Positions 33,137 to 41,821 of a DNA stretch of 64,000 nucleotides are shown here, piece by piece. The translations under genes were made by a program, and so were the position numbers. This DNA comes from UMGS902 sp045580835 (GTDB lineage Bacteria; Bacillota; Clostridia; Oscillospirales; CAG-272): contig JAZNOM010000030.1 in assembly GCA_045580835.1 (NCBI GenBank), positions 1 to 64,000 on the forward strand. Reading direction: 5' to 3'. How positions within the stretch are numbered: position 1 is the stretch's first letter; each line of letters starts with the position of its first letter. The notes beneath the pieces are model-generated. The model was not told where the DNA came from. It searched no databases and worked only from the letters and a program-made list of their open reading frames with translations.

Positions 33137-33781
33137 ATGTTTAGACATAAATTCAGAAGATTTTTATCTGCACTCGCAGGTTATCTCGAACTTTTGGTTG
33201 CTTTAATTATCGTTATTTCTGTAGTTTTGGCATCGCTTGCTCTGATTTTTGACCTTCGTCAATATAGCAATGACCTTTTTGCGAAAACCGATTTTTCCGC
33301 CACGTTCAGTGCTATGTTTTCTTCCGCAATCGTTATTGTTATCGGAATTGAAATGATAAAAATGATTGTGAAACATACACCAGCAAGCGTACTTGAAGTT
33401 CTGCTTTTTGTAATTGCCAAGAGAGTTGTCGCCGAAAAGGAGTTCGGCAGCCTTGATATGTTGCTTTGTGTTATTGCAATTGCCATCATCTTTGCAATCA
33501 AAAAGTTTTTGCACTTTGACAGTTATAAAACTAAAGACGGAACAACGTTTTATGCTGACACGAACGTTCATGATGTTGAAAAACTATTGCATATTAATCT
33601 CCCGTCAAATTTAGGCGATACTATCGGCGAAGTTTTAAAAGGCGAGTTTGCACGTCTTGAAAGAAAGATAGCAGAGGACGAAGAAATTGTTTTTAATGAT
33701 GCAATTTTCCGCGTATATAGTATGGAAGACGGAGAAATTAAAAAAATAGAAGTAGTAACCAAACGAAAACTTTTTAAATAA
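33137..33781 (+). CDS. PsiE-like membrane protein with transporter-associated domain
   Basis: A 214-residue protein with three or four hydrophobic spans (about 15-38, 55-72, 82-98, 105-122), resembling the phosphate-starvation-inducible PsiE family, followed by a cytoplasmic domain (about 130-214) that looks like the CorC/HlyC transporter-associated domain. Start is ATG 33137 with GGAGG five bases upstream; the earlier TTG overlaps that site. Function of the family is poorly known. It converges on folD, sharing a terminator. Confidence 0.6.
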   Translation: MFRHKFRRFLSALAGYLELLVALIIVISVVLASLALIFDLRQYSNDLFAKTDFSATFSAMFSSAIVIVIGIEMIKMIVKHTPASVLEVLLFVIAKRVVAEKEFGSLDMLLCVIAIAIIFAIKKFLHFDSYKTKDGTTFYADTNVHDVEKLLHINLPSNLGDTIGEVLKGEFARLERKIAEDEEIVFNDAIFRVYSMEDGEIKKIEVVTKRKLFK

Positions 33782-33809
33782 AAATAGCAGGCAAATGCCT
33801 GCTATTTTT
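33781..33809. terminator. Bidirectional terminator, PsiE-like / folD
   Basis: A 13-bp stem AAAATAGCAGGCA/TGCCTGCTATTTT with a 2-base loop between converging genes. Confidence 0.88.
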
Positions 33810-34659
33810 ATTTGTTCTGCTCTTTTGCAGCAGTTAAAGTATTTTTTAAAAGCATGGTAATAGTCATCGGACCAACGCCGCCGGGAACAGGTGTAATATG
33901 AGATGCTTTAGGTTCAACCTCTGCAAAGTTGACATCACCGCAAAGCTTGCCGTTTTCTAAACGGTTAATACCGACATCAATTACAACTGCACCGTCCTTA
34001 ACCATATCAGAAGTTACAAAATTGGCTTTACCAACTGCGGCAACCAAAATATCAGCTTGCCTTGTGATTTCCGAGAGGTTTTGCGTGCGTGAATGGCAAA
34101 TTGTGACTGTAGCGTTCTCTTTAAGCATTAACATTGCCTGCGGTTTGCCTACAATATTACTTCTACCGATAATAACGCAGTGCTTTCCGGCGGGACTAAT
34201 GCCATAATGCTTTAAAAGTTCCATAACGCCTGCGGGAGTACATGGCAAAAAACTGAAATTACCAATCATTATCTTGCCAACGTTTACAGGATGGAACGCG
34301 TCAACGTCTTTTTCGGGGTTAATGCGAAGCAATACCTTTTCTTCATCCAGATGTTTTGGCAAAGGCAATTGCACAAGTATGCCGTTGATGTTTTTATCGG
34401 CATTTAATTTGTCAATAAGATTGAGCAACTCGGACTCTGTTGTATCCGCCGGAAGCTCATGCACCTGCGAATATATACCAACTTCACTGCATGCCTTGTG
34501 TTTATTTCTGACGTAAACCTGAGAAGCAGGATTTTCACCCACAATTACTACCGCAAGTCCCGGGGTTTTCTTATTATTATTTACAAATTCGGCAACATCT
34601 CTATTTATTTCTTCGCGAACAGCCGCGGAAGTCGCCTTACCGTCAATTATTATTGCCAT
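33808..34659 (-). CDS. folD: Methylene-THF dehydrogenase / methenyl-THF cyclohydrolase
   Basis: Bifunctional one-carbon enzyme interconverting 5,10-methylene-THF and 10-formyl-THF. The 283-residue protein has the catalytic YVRNKHKACSEVGI (Tyr and Lys), GILVQLPLPKHL, DVDAFHPVNVGK, VIGRSNIVGKP, and HITPVPGGVGPMTITMLL. Length is normal. It overlaps lgt by 17 bases and ends the yfmF-yfmH-lgt-folD operon. Confidence 0.97.
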   Translation of the reverse strand: MAIIIDGKATSAAVREEINRDVAEFVNNNKKTPGLAVVIVGENPASQVYVRNKHKACSEVGIYSQVHELPADTTESELLNLIDKLNADKNINGILVQLPLPKHLDEEKVLLRINPEKDVDAFHPVNVGKIMIGNFSFLPCTPAGVMELLKHYGISPAGKHCVIIGRSNIVGKPQAMLMLKENATVTICHSRTQNLSEITRQADILVAAVGKANFVTSDMVKDGAVVIDVGINRLENGKLCGDVNFAEVEPKASHITPVPGGVGPMTITMLLKNTLTAAKEQNK

Positions 34660-35518
34660 TTGAAGTCACCTCGTTTTTGCGTTTTTTAATTCCAAAGTAA
34701 ATCAACAAAACAGTGCATACAACAAAGCAAATCGCGCCAACTAACTGCGAAACGCGAATGACATTAGGAACAAGCCACAAACTGTCAGTGCGGAGCCCCT
34801 CTATAAGCATTCTGCCGAAGCCGTACCAAGCGAGATATGTCAAGAAAATCTGACCGTTGTATTTTTTGTGATTGTACAAGTACCAGATAACGAAGAAGCC
34901 TATAATATTCCAAAGCGATTCGTATAGGAAGGTAGGGTGAACAAAAATAGCATTTTCGCCCGCACCGATACCCATTCGCCAAGGTAAATCAGTTTCGTAA
35001 CCGTAGGCTTCAGCATTCATAAAATTACCCCAACGGCCAATTGCTTGACCGAGAATAATAGAAGAAGCACCGATATCAAGCAGAACAAGCGGACTTCTCT
35101 TTTTTATCTTTGCCATAATAACAAGCGAAATAATACCGCCAATAACCGCGCCGTAAATAGCAAGACCGCCATTCCAAACTGCTATAATTTCATAAAGAGA
35201 GTCAAATCCGCCGTAGAATATTACATAGTAAACTCTCGCACCCAGTACGCTGACAATTACAGCAGTCAGAATTACATCAAGCATGTCGTCAGTGGTCAGC
35301 CCCTCGCCGTGGCCGCGCCAAATTGCGTAAGCCGCGGAAAGCAAGATACCAACCATAATTATAATGCCATACCAAGCAATTCCCTGCCAATCTTCGCCGA
35401 ATATCTTTTTCAAGAATCCAAGACTTTCGGCAGAAACGGCAATATTGCTGATTTCAAACTCGCCGATTCCAAGTCCTGGAAAAGAAATAGTTGAAATTTT
35501 TGAAAGTAAACTAATCAT
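34643..35518 (-). CDS. lgt: Prolipoprotein diacylglyceryl transferase
   Basis: Integral membrane enzyme that adds diacylglycerol to the lipobox Cys of lipoproteins. The 291-residue protein shows about seven spans, the IAVWNGGLAIYGAVIGG block, the signature GQAIGRWGNFMNAEAYG with essential Arg/Asn, and HPTFLYESLWN. Start is ATG 35518 with GAGG six bases before it; the upstream GTG is inside the ribosome site. It would process the binding lipoprotein at 46377-47828. Confidence 0.96.
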   Translation of the reverse strand: MISLLSKISTISFPGLGIGEFEISNIAVSAESLGFLKKIFGEDWQGIAWYGIIIMVGILLSAAYAIWRGHGEGLTTDDMLDVILTAVIVSVLGARVYYVIFYGGFDSLYEIIAVWNGGLAIYGAVIGGIISLVIMAKIKKRSPLVLLDIGASSIILGQAIGRWGNFMNAEAYGYETDLPWRMGIGAGENAIFVHPTFLYESLWNIIGFFVIWYLYNHKKYNGQIFLTYLAWYGFGRMLIEGLRTDSLWLVPNVIRVSQLVGAICFVVCTVLLIYFGIKKRKNEVTSNGNNN

Positions 35519-35526
35519 AAACAGCC

Positions 35527-36810
35527 TCACTTAATAGGAGAAACAATTGAAATCGCAAAATACTCCTCTTTAAAAGTATCTTGTAAGAGTTTTTCAACAT
35601 AGTCAATATCAATACTGTCAAGAATCTCTACACTGTCAAACAAATCCATGTCTAAAAGCGCATATGCTACAAGCTCATTTGCAATTTCGTCAGTACTGTC
35701 GAATAATCTTACAAAATCCGCATAAACCGTGCGTTTTGCACGCAAAAATGCATCGCGGTCAATGGGCTTACTCTGCATTTCCTTAATGTAGTTCTTTAAT
35801 ATTTCTAAAAACGAATCCGGATCGTCGGTTTCACCGGAATAGTAATTGTAAGCAAAGGAAGAAGCAGAATCGTACTCACACGAAAACTGCGAGTTCAGGA
35901 TTCCCTTTTCGTACATTTCATTGTAGAAATCGGTAGAAGAACTAAATAAAATCTCATTGAGAATTCGCATACCGAAATCTTTTTTAGAGAACTCGCCGAG
36001 ATTACTCGGAATATCCACGTCTTTTACACCGATCGCGAACTGCGGTTTTGCCACCTGCATTTTAATCTCATTGCGCGTCTTAAAAACAGAAGCATCCTCG
36101 ACGTGATAGTTTCTGACAATGTCCAATTTAGGAGCAGCTTTAAGTGATTTGTCAAGCACCATGGTAACTTTTTCGACATCAACATCTCCGCAAACGCAGA
36201 GAACCATGTTGTTAAGATTGTAAAAGGTGTTATAGCATTTATAAAGCATATCGGCAGTAATATCAGCAATCGACTCTACCGAGCCTGCAATTTCGGTACG
36301 AACATCGTGATTTTTATATAGCGCACGCATTAGTTCGTAGTACACGCGTGTGTTTGGGTTATCCTCGTACATCTGGATTTCCTGCGCGATAATTCCCTGC
36401 TCCTTTGCAACGGTTTCAGGAGTAAAGTAAGGATGAGTTACAAAATCAAGCAAAATCTCAAGAGATTCATAGAAATTATCGGTCGAAGAAAACAGATAAG
36501 CGGTTTTATCAAACGAAGTGTAAGCATTTGCACTTGCACCGGTTCTGCCAAACAATTCAAAAGTATCTTTTCCGTCTTCGTTTTCAAACATTTTGTGCTC
36601 AAGAAAATGTGCGATACCGGCAGGAACGGTTGTAAATTCTGTTTCATTTGCCAATTTGAAGCAGTTTTCAAGCGAGCCGTACTTTGTTGCGAACAATGCA
36701 TACGAAGTGCGAAGTTCTTTCGGAAAAACAAAAACGCGAAGTCCGCTTGAATGTGTGAAGCCGTAATACTTTTCTTCAAGCTTTTTGCTTTCATAAATCT
36801 TGATATCCAT
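35527..36810 (-). CDS. M16 zinc peptidase, YfmH-like
   Basis: A 427-residue insulinase-family (M16) protein with the inverted zinc motif HFLEH (in GIAHFLEHKMFE) and downstream Glu in the expected helix (NEMYEKG region aside). In Firmicutes this gene pairs with an inactive paralogue (YfmF), and the pair is annotated with modification of elongation factor P. Its ATG overlaps the stop of the upstream partner by one base (TAATG), so the two are surely co-translated. lgt follows directly. Confidence 0.85.
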   Translation of the reverse strand: MDIKIYESKKLEEKYYGFTHSSGLRVFVFPKELRTSYALFATKYGSLENCFKLANETEFTTVPAGIAHFLEHKMFENEDGKDTFELFGRTGASANAYTSFDKTAYLFSSTDNFYESLEILLDFVTHPYFTPETVAKEQGIIAQEIQMYEDNPNTRVYYELMRALYKNHDVRTEIAGSVESIADITADMLYKCYNTFYNLNNMVLCVCGDVDVEKVTMVLDKSLKAAPKLDIVRNYHVEDASVFKTRNEIKMQVAKPQFAIGVKDVDIPSNLGEFSKKDFGMRILNEILFSSSTDFYNEMYEKGILNSQFSCEYDSASSFAYNYYSGETDDPDSFLEILKNYIKEMQSKPIDRDAFLRAKRTVYADFVRLFDSTDEIANELVAYALLDMDLFDSVEILDSIDIDYVEKLLQDTFKEEYFAISIVSPIK

Positions 36811-38087
36811 TATGCTTCACCTCCGTTTTGCACGCCTTCAAGAAAGTAAACAGTGTCAAGAACAAGCTTTTTTGCAGTAGCCATAATCTCTTCTTTTGTA
36901 ATTCTTTCAACAACCTCGATAGCCTCTTCAGGAGATTGAGAAATTCCGGAAAGAATTCGTCCGGTGTACCAATTCTTAATGGCCTGCGGATTGTCAGAGA
37001 TCTCTCTGTAAGCATTGATAAGAGAAAGCTTAGCTGCTAACAATTCGTCTTCGGAGAACTCGCCATTTTTGATTAAATCAAGCTGTTTTAGAATTTCATC
37101 ACGAGCAACTGAAAAGTTCTTGTTTTCAATTCCAGCTCTCACAAGCATGATGCCCTTTATCGCCTCAGGAACAGACGCGCAGTAGTAGCACAGACTCATT
37201 TTTTCGCGCACGTTCATAAAAAGCATTGAATTTGCGCTGCCACCGTAAAGTTCGGATAAAAGAGCCATCTTGGGATAGTCACCGTCAGCGAGCACAGTGC
37301 CTGTGCGGAACCCCATCACAAGATTTCCCTGCTTACCAATGCAAGTTTCATGCACTTCTTTAACTTTTTCAACGCAACGTATAACATTTGTGCTTGTTAC
37401 TACTGTTTTTGTCGGATTGTATTTTTCAAGCATTGTTAAAAGCGATTTTTTAAGCGCAACCGCATCGGTATGTCCCACAAATGTAATTTCAATATTAGCA
37501 CTGTCTAAAATCTCTTTGTATTGCGCAAAAACTTCTTCATTAGTAAGCGCGCTTACCACGTCAGCATCTCCGTGAGAAGACAAACGATAGCTCTCACTTT
37601 CGAACATATGCTCGCTTAAACGGCTGATAGCATATTTTGCCTTATTGTTGATTTCGGCAGCGATGTCGTCAAGCTGATTTCGTTTTTCGCTCTCAAAAAA
37701 GCTTTGGCAAAATACACCGTTTTCGGTAAGCGGTGAAAAAATAATCTCACCAAGCACTTCCATAGCTCCGCCTAAAATATCGGTATTGTCAAGTGCAAAG
37801 CGGTTATCAAGTGCATCAATCGAAAAACTGAGTAGCTGTGTCTCGCCAAAGCAAGTAGCCTTTGTATATATATCTGCCGAATACAGATATTCAAGCTTTT
37901 TGGAAAGCTCAATCATATTGGGATAAGAAACCGTGCCGCGCTTAAGTGTTTTCAAAATAAGTTCATTAACGGCACTTGCTTTTTTATCAAAAGGAACAAC
38001 AAACGAAACTGAAAGATAATTGGACTTGAATTTGTCTACATCAATATAATTGATAGCAACTCTGTCGGTTAGAAATTCTCTTTTCAT
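36810..38087 (-). CDS. M16 peptidase-like protein without zinc site, YfmF-like
   Basis: A 425-residue member of the M16 family. No HxxEH motif is present where the active partner has it; the corresponding segment reads NELILKTLKRGT, typical of YfmF-type subunits that form a heterodimer with the active peptidase. It heads the operon yfmF-yfmH-lgt-folD behind a consensus-like promoter. Function is likely chaperoning substrate into the shared M16 chamber. Confidence 0.82.
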   Translation of the reverse strand: MKREFLTDRVAINYIDVDKFKSNYLSVSFVVPFDKKASAVNELILKTLKRGTVSYPNMIELSKKLEYLYSADIYTKATCFGETQLLSFSIDALDNRFALDNTDILGGAMEVLGEIIFSPLTENGVFCQSFFESEKRNQLDDIAAEINNKAKYAISRLSEHMFESESYRLSSHGDADVVSALTNEEVFAQYKEILDSANIEITFVGHTDAVALKKSLLTMLEKYNPTKTVVTSTNVIRCVEKVKEVHETCIGKQGNLVMGFRTGTVLADGDYPKMALLSELYGGSANSMLFMNVREKMSLCYYCASVPEAIKGIMLVRAGIENKNFSVARDEILKQLDLIKNGEFSEDELLAAKLSLINAYREISDNPQAIKNWYTGRILSGISQSPEEAIEVVERITKEEIMATAKKLVLDTVYFLEGVQNGGEA

Positions 38088-38121
38088 AAAACAATTAACC
38101 TCAAAATTTATAATACAATAT

Positions 38122-38150
38122 ATTATACACCCAATAAATCAATCTTTCAA
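38122..38150 (-). promoter_or_regulatory. yfmF operon promoter
   Basis: Minus strand: TTGAAA (38150-38145), 17 bp, TATAAT (38127-38122). Confidence 0.78.
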
Positions 38151-38168
38151 TAAAAAAATCAAATCGCC

Positions 38169-38197
38169 TTGAAATATTCTTTTAGCTGTGTTATACT
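38169..38197 (+). promoter_or_regulatory. Thioesterase promoter
   Basis: TTGAAA (38169-38174), 17 bp, TATACT (38192-38197). It may also supply tRNA-Arg downstream. Confidence 0.75.
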
Positions 38198-38227
38198 ATT
38201 TAGGCAATTCACTTTTGGAGGCAGCAT

Positions 38228-38611
38228 ATGGAAATCGGAATCAAACATACAATAACAGAAGTTGTTACACCTGATAAAACAGCGGCAAATGTCGGCAGCG
38301 GACTTTTACCCGTATATGCGACACCTGCCATGATAGCACTTATGGAAAAATGCGCGTCCGAATGTGTTGCACCTTACATTGAAGACGGCAAATCGTCGGT
38401 GGGAACAATGCTTAATGTAAAGCACCTCGCCGCTTCTCCTATCGGCATTAAAGTTACTTGCACCGCTACTCTCACTGAGGTTGACGGCCGCCGTCTTGTG
38501 TTCTCGCTTGAAGCATCCGACGAAAAAGGTCCTATCGGAGAGGGTACGCACGAGCGTTTCATAATTGATGTCGAACGCTTTATGTCAAAATGCAACTCAA
38601 AACTTAACTAA
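38228..38611 (+). CDS. FlK-type hotdog thioesterase
   Basis: A 127-residue acyl-CoA thioesterase of the FlK (fluoroacetyl-CoA thioesterase) type. The catalytic triad spacing of FlK (Thr42, Glu50, His76) is reproduced exactly by T32, E40 and H66, in YATPAMIALMEKCA and NVKHLAASPIG. Members outside the fluoroacetate producer are general short-chain acyl-CoA thioesterases, so fluoroacetate resistance should not be assumed. GGAGG precedes the ATG. A hairpin and then tRNA-Arg follow within 24 bases. Confidence 0.85.
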   Translation: MEIGIKHTITEVVTPDKTAANVGSGLLPVYATPAMIALMEKCASECVAPYIEDGKSSVGTMLNVKHLAASPIGIKVTCTATLTEVDGRRLVFSLEASDEKGPIGEGTHERFIIDVERFMSKCNSKLN

Positions 38612-38614
38612 ATA

Positions 38615-38634
38615 TGCGGCAAAAGCCGCAATTT
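38615..38634 (+). terminator. Hairpin between thioesterase gene and tRNA-Arg
   Basis: A 6-bp stem TGCGGC/GCCGCA with AAAA loop and a short ATTT tail ending where the tRNA begins. It is weak as a terminator and may instead mark a processing site. Confidence 0.5.
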
Positions 38635-38709
38635 GCCTGCATAGTTAAATGGATATAATAACCCCCTCCTAAGGGGTAGTTACAGGTTCGATTCCTGTTG
38701 CGGGTGCCA
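38635..38709 (+). tRNA. tRNA-Arg (anticodon CCU)
   Basis: A 75-base cloverleaf: acceptor GCCTGCA with TGCGGGT (containing G1-U72 and U4-G69 wobbles), D-arm GTTA/TAAT, anticodon stem ACCCC/GGGGT with loop CTCCTAA (anticodon CCT at 38668-38670), T-arm ACAGG-TTCGATT-CCTGT, and encoded CCA. No promoter is seen between it and the thioesterase gene. A G1-U72 pair is uncommon. Confidence 0.92.
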
Positions 38710-38713
38710 AAAA
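38689..38713 (+). repeat. 25-bp direct repeat, copy 1 (inside tRNA-Arg 3' end)
   Basis: The last 21 bases of tRNA-Arg plus four A match positions 38854-38878 perfectly. The match continues upstream as GGTTC with one base inserted in the second copy. Direct duplication of a tRNA 3' end is the usual trace of tyrosine-recombinase integration. Confidence 0.9.
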
Positions 38714-38748
38714 GACTACTGCCGCTTTTTTGCGGCAATAGTCTTTTT
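38709..38748 (+). terminator. Terminator after tRNA-Arg
   Basis: A 12-bp stem with one C-A mismatch (38714-38725 with 38732-38743), loop of six T, then five T. Confidence 0.88.
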
Positions 38749-38775
38749 CTCTTTTGCTTGATAATCGAACCTGCT

Positions 38776-38848
38776 AATATCGCTTGCGATATTATTAATT
38801 TGCGACTACACCAAAGTACGTTTCATTGCTATGCTTGTCGCAAATTTT
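38776..38848. repeat. Inverted repeats between the two tRNA-end copies
   Basis: A hairpin TAATATCGC/GCGATATTA is followed by a perfect 10-bp inverted repeat AATTTGCGAC/GTCGCAAATT about 30 bases apart, ending just before the second tRNA-end copy. No gene fits here. It may be the residue of an excised element or a small palindromic repeat. Confidence 0.6.
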
Positions 38849-38853
38849 GGTTC

Positions 38854-38878
38854 CGATTCCTGTTGCGGGTGCCAAAAA
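38854..38878 (+). repeat. 25-bp direct repeat, copy 2 (isolated tRNA 3' end)
   Basis: Identical to 38689-38713 but without the rest of a tRNA in front of it, so it is not a functional gene. It is also followed by a terminator hairpin. Confidence 0.9.
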
Positions 38879-38911
38879 TACCGTAGTCACAAATGTGACT
38901 ACGGTATTTTT
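38874..38911. terminator. Bidirectional terminator near SGNH-dockerin gene
   Basis: A perfect 17-bp stem (38874-38890 with 38895-38911) with AAAT loop and T/A tracts on both strands. It serves the minus-strand gene ending at 38916. Confidence 0.88.
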
Positions 38912-38915
38912 ACAA

Positions 38916-41711
38916 TTATATAATTTTTTTGAGTAAGCGAATGACATTGGCAAGCGAGATATCATTTAATCCGTAGAAATTAACCGTGTTTTCGTTTGCA
39001 CCGTTAACAAAATACTTAATTATAAGCAAAGCATCTTTTACCGTAAGCATTTCGTCACCGTCAAAGTCGCCCATTATTTCAAGAGCGTTTGTGATACCTT
39101 CGCCGCGAGTAATTGTTACAGTTCCGGTGTTTTTATTAGGCTCGATTACCACTGCGCCACCGTTGGAACCCGGTAAAGCGTAGTCACGAATCGCCCATCC
39201 GTCATGCCATGCGCCAACATTCATTGTAATACTGCCGGTGAGGTAGTTATTACCGCACGCCGCACTGTATCTGCCGGTGGTATTGTTTGAGATATTGGTA
39301 AACTTGACACCACTACCAATATTCAAAGTCATGTTACCGCTATATGTACCGTATACAGCTGTTACACGGTAAAGATAGTTTCCACCGTGAATGTATGAAT
39401 ATGTACCACCGTTCACATTTACCACGCAGTCCTTATCCGAGCTTGCGCTTTCTTCGGTGCTATAGTATGTATCCGTCTTGTTGCATGGATACGTCACATA
39501 TCCGACAGAAAGCATAGGATAGTGAGTGCTTTCTGTTTCAAAAGTCTCGGTCAAAGTCGTATTATTATAACCAAGCTCAATCATGATAGAGTTTTTGGAA
39601 GAGGTGGTGAGCATAAAGTTATCCATAACAATATCACTTTGCGCAAGGAAATACTTGGAGTTAGATACAAGTTTTGCGCCTTCGCCCTCGCCTACAATTG
39701 TAAAATGCTCAACAGGCGGAGTGCTTAAAACTCGATTTTGGTCATAGGTTTCAGCAGTATAAGTTCCGATAATATGGAGCGTGGAGGTAGGGGCCGCCTT
39801 TGCAAAAGCAATCATAAGACTGTTTGTAGGATTGTCCTTTGTAGCCTCTATATTTAAAGTACCGTATACTGTACCTTCAACAAATTCTTCCTCTTTTTCA
39901 GGAACAGCAGGAGCGATGTATATATGCTCGCTCTCGAATCCTTCAAGCCTGCACACACCGTTGTAAATAGCGTTACAAAGTACATCTACGTATATAGCGT
40001 ATCCGTCTGCATGAGGATGGAGGTTGTCGCTTGAAAGGAATTTGCCGTCAATAGCATCTTGAAGTGTAAGCGCATAAAGGTCAATCAAGGTATATTTATC
40101 GCTTGATTTCGCAAGAGTATCAACTGCCTTCATCTGGTATGCGCGCACGCTTATCGCACCGTATCCCAATGTAGAGGGACGGTGAGTTGCGGTTGTAGCA
40201 TATACTTTCTTGGTTGTATCAAGATCGCCAAAATCTTTGAGGAGCTGCATATACTCTTCGTAGAAGCGGTCAAGCTGTCCTCTGCCACCTTGAATTACAC
40301 CTGCGTCATTTGTACCAAGACCTACAATAAACCAATCAGCATCGGATTCAAGTGCAAGATTATATGCAAGCATATCGTTATAATACTGACCGTTGTAATC
40401 CTCTACTCTGGTGCCACTGCAGCCGTAGTTACCAAGAATTACATCCCCTCTCTCGCTATGTAGCTTTTTAAGCAATTGAGCCGGATATGACAAACGCTGA
40501 CGGTCACCCGAAGAATTACCTTCAGTAATAGAGTCACCGATACAAGCTATGCGGAGCGGCTCTTGATACTCCTGCTCTGCATCATTCACTAAATCAAAAC
40601 GCTTAAATTTAACATCAAACTTTTCGGGAAATGTAAGTGTCGCTTTGTTGTTACTGTCAGGATAAGCCTTGACTTGTGTTGCATCCAACGTCATGCTGCT
40701 TGCAAGTGTTGCTTTGTCGGAAATTGAAAGGTTATAGTTACCTCTCAAAAGAAGAGTGTACACTGAAGCGTTTTGAAAAGCGTTGATTTCGCAACCGTAA
40801 AAAGTGCCGCCGTCTATATTAATAGAAATATCGCCGTCACAAACATAGTACTTTTTGTCGGATCGAGTAGCTTGAGAAGCCGCGCTTGCATTAGTGCACA
40901 TTTCGCCTAAATGCCCTTGCGCATAAATCGGAGAATTAAATGTACCGCCATTGATAGTAAGAGTAGCTTTATCAGCAAGAATCGAATATCCGGAAATGCT
41001 GAATTTGCAATCAAGCTTAAGCGCATCATCTGCACTATAGTCGACATGTGTGCCGAAAGTACCGTTGTTAATCGTTATATTTATAGGCGCTGCGATGGAA
41101 CCAACGATAGCAGTAGCAGAACTTCTTCTATTACCTCCGAAGAATTTTGCAAATGTTCCTCCGTTTACCGTTATAGAATACTCACGTTCGGTGATACATG
41201 CTAAATTATTTGCATAATTAACAGCTAAATCTCCAGTAGTATTTTCGGGATTTGTCGCACAATCCACACCGCCGTAAAACGAAAGTTCACCGTCAATTGT
41301 AACGTTTTCGGTAAATAAAACGTTATTGAATCCACCAAACATCGCTTGTCCGCTTGTGAGATATATCGGACAATCAATAGTTATAAGATTATCATTTGTG
41401 TTTTTCTCAAAGGCAAGCGTGCTGCTTAAAATCAACTTTGCGCCGTTTTCGGCAGAGATAGTTAAATCACCGCTTTGCTCTTGAATTATAGTTTTAGCTG
41501 ACACGGTATAACTATCTATTATTACAATTTTTCCGGTCTTGCCGTCAAGCGCTTCTACGGCTTCTGTCAGTTTACCGAAAGGAAAACTGTGGGTACCTAT
41601 TCCGTTAGCACCGTCCTTAAGATATACAATGTTTTCGCTTGCAAAAGAGTTAATAACCATAACAAAAGAAAGAATAGCAACAAGCAATACTAACTTATAA
41701 ATTTTACGCAT
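38916..41711 (-). CDS. Secreted SGNH/GDSL esterase with beta-helix regions and dockerin-like end
   Basis: A 931-residue extracellular protein. After a signal peptide (about 1-24) comes a module starting VYLKDGANGIG, shared with the neighbour at 41822 and likely beta-helical (about 25-375). A complete SGNH hydrolase follows (about 386-590): GDSITEGN, GLGTNDAG and DNLHPHADGY give the catalytic Ser, Asp and His. A second Gly/Asn-rich repeat region (about 600-875) has MLSVGYVTYP and GGTYSYIHGG. The end (about 880-931) begins GDFDGDEMLTVKDALLIIKYF, a type I dockerin half with a Ca2+ loop, while the second half is degenerate. It likely deacylates a plant or host glycan. AAGGAGGAA precedes the ATG. 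Confidence 0.82.
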   Translation of the reverse strand: MRKIYKLVLLVAILSFVMVINSFASENIVYLKDGANGIGTHSFPFGKLTEAVEALDGKTGKIVIIDSYTVSAKTIIQEQSGDLTISAENGAKLILSSTLAFEKNTNDNLITIDCPIYLTSGQAMFGGFNNVLFTENVTIDGELSFYGGVDCATNPENTTGDLAVNYANNLACITEREYSITVNGGTFAKFFGGNRRSSATAIVGSIAAPINITINNGTFGTHVDYSADDALKLDCKFSISGYSILADKATLTINGGTFNSPIYAQGHLGEMCTNASAASQATRSDKKYYVCDGDISINIDGGTFYGCEINAFQNASVYTLLLRGNYNLSISDKATLASSMTLDATQVKAYPDSNNKATLTFPEKFDVKFKRFDLVNDAEQEYQEPLRIACIGDSITEGNSSGDRQRLSYPAQLLKKLHSERGDVILGNYGCSGTRVEDYNGQYYNDMLAYNLALESDADWFIVGLGTNDAGVIQGGRGQLDRFYEEYMQLLKDFGDLDTTKKVYATTATHRPSTLGYGAISVRAYQMKAVDTLAKSSDKYTLIDLYALTLQDAIDGKFLSSDNLHPHADGYAIYVDVLCNAIYNGVCRLEGFESEHIYIAPAVPEKEEEFVEGTVYGTLNIEATKDNPTNSLMIAFAKAAPTSTLHIIGTYTAETYDQNRVLSTPPVEHFTIVGEGEGAKLVSNSKYFLAQSDIVMDNFMLTTSSKNSIMIELGYNNTTLTETFETESTHYPMLSVGYVTYPCNKTDTYYSTEESASSDKDCVVNVNGGTYSYIHGGNYLYRVTAVYGTYSGNMTLNIGSGVKFTNISNNTTGRYSAACGNNYLTGSITMNVGAWHDGWAIRDYALPGSNGGAVVIEPNKNTGTVTITRGEGITNALEIMGDFDGDEMLTVKDALLIIKYFVNGANENTVNFYGLNDISLANVIRLLKKII

Positions 41712-41821
41712 AATTTCCTCCTTAACAATAATGCTGTATTATAATTCTAATAAACATCGTTCGTAAGCACAATCTTTTACTCTGAAAATCATATTTTTTG
41801 ATATAATTTTTGTTATTTTTG

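Noticed and set aside
38228..38611. Fluoroacetate resistance gene
   Set aside because: The FlK-like triad fits general short-chain acyl-CoA thioesterases, and nothing nearby relates to organofluorine.
38854..38878. A second tRNA-Arg gene
   Set aside because: Only the 3' end is present; there is no D-arm, anticodon arm or 5' acceptor strand.
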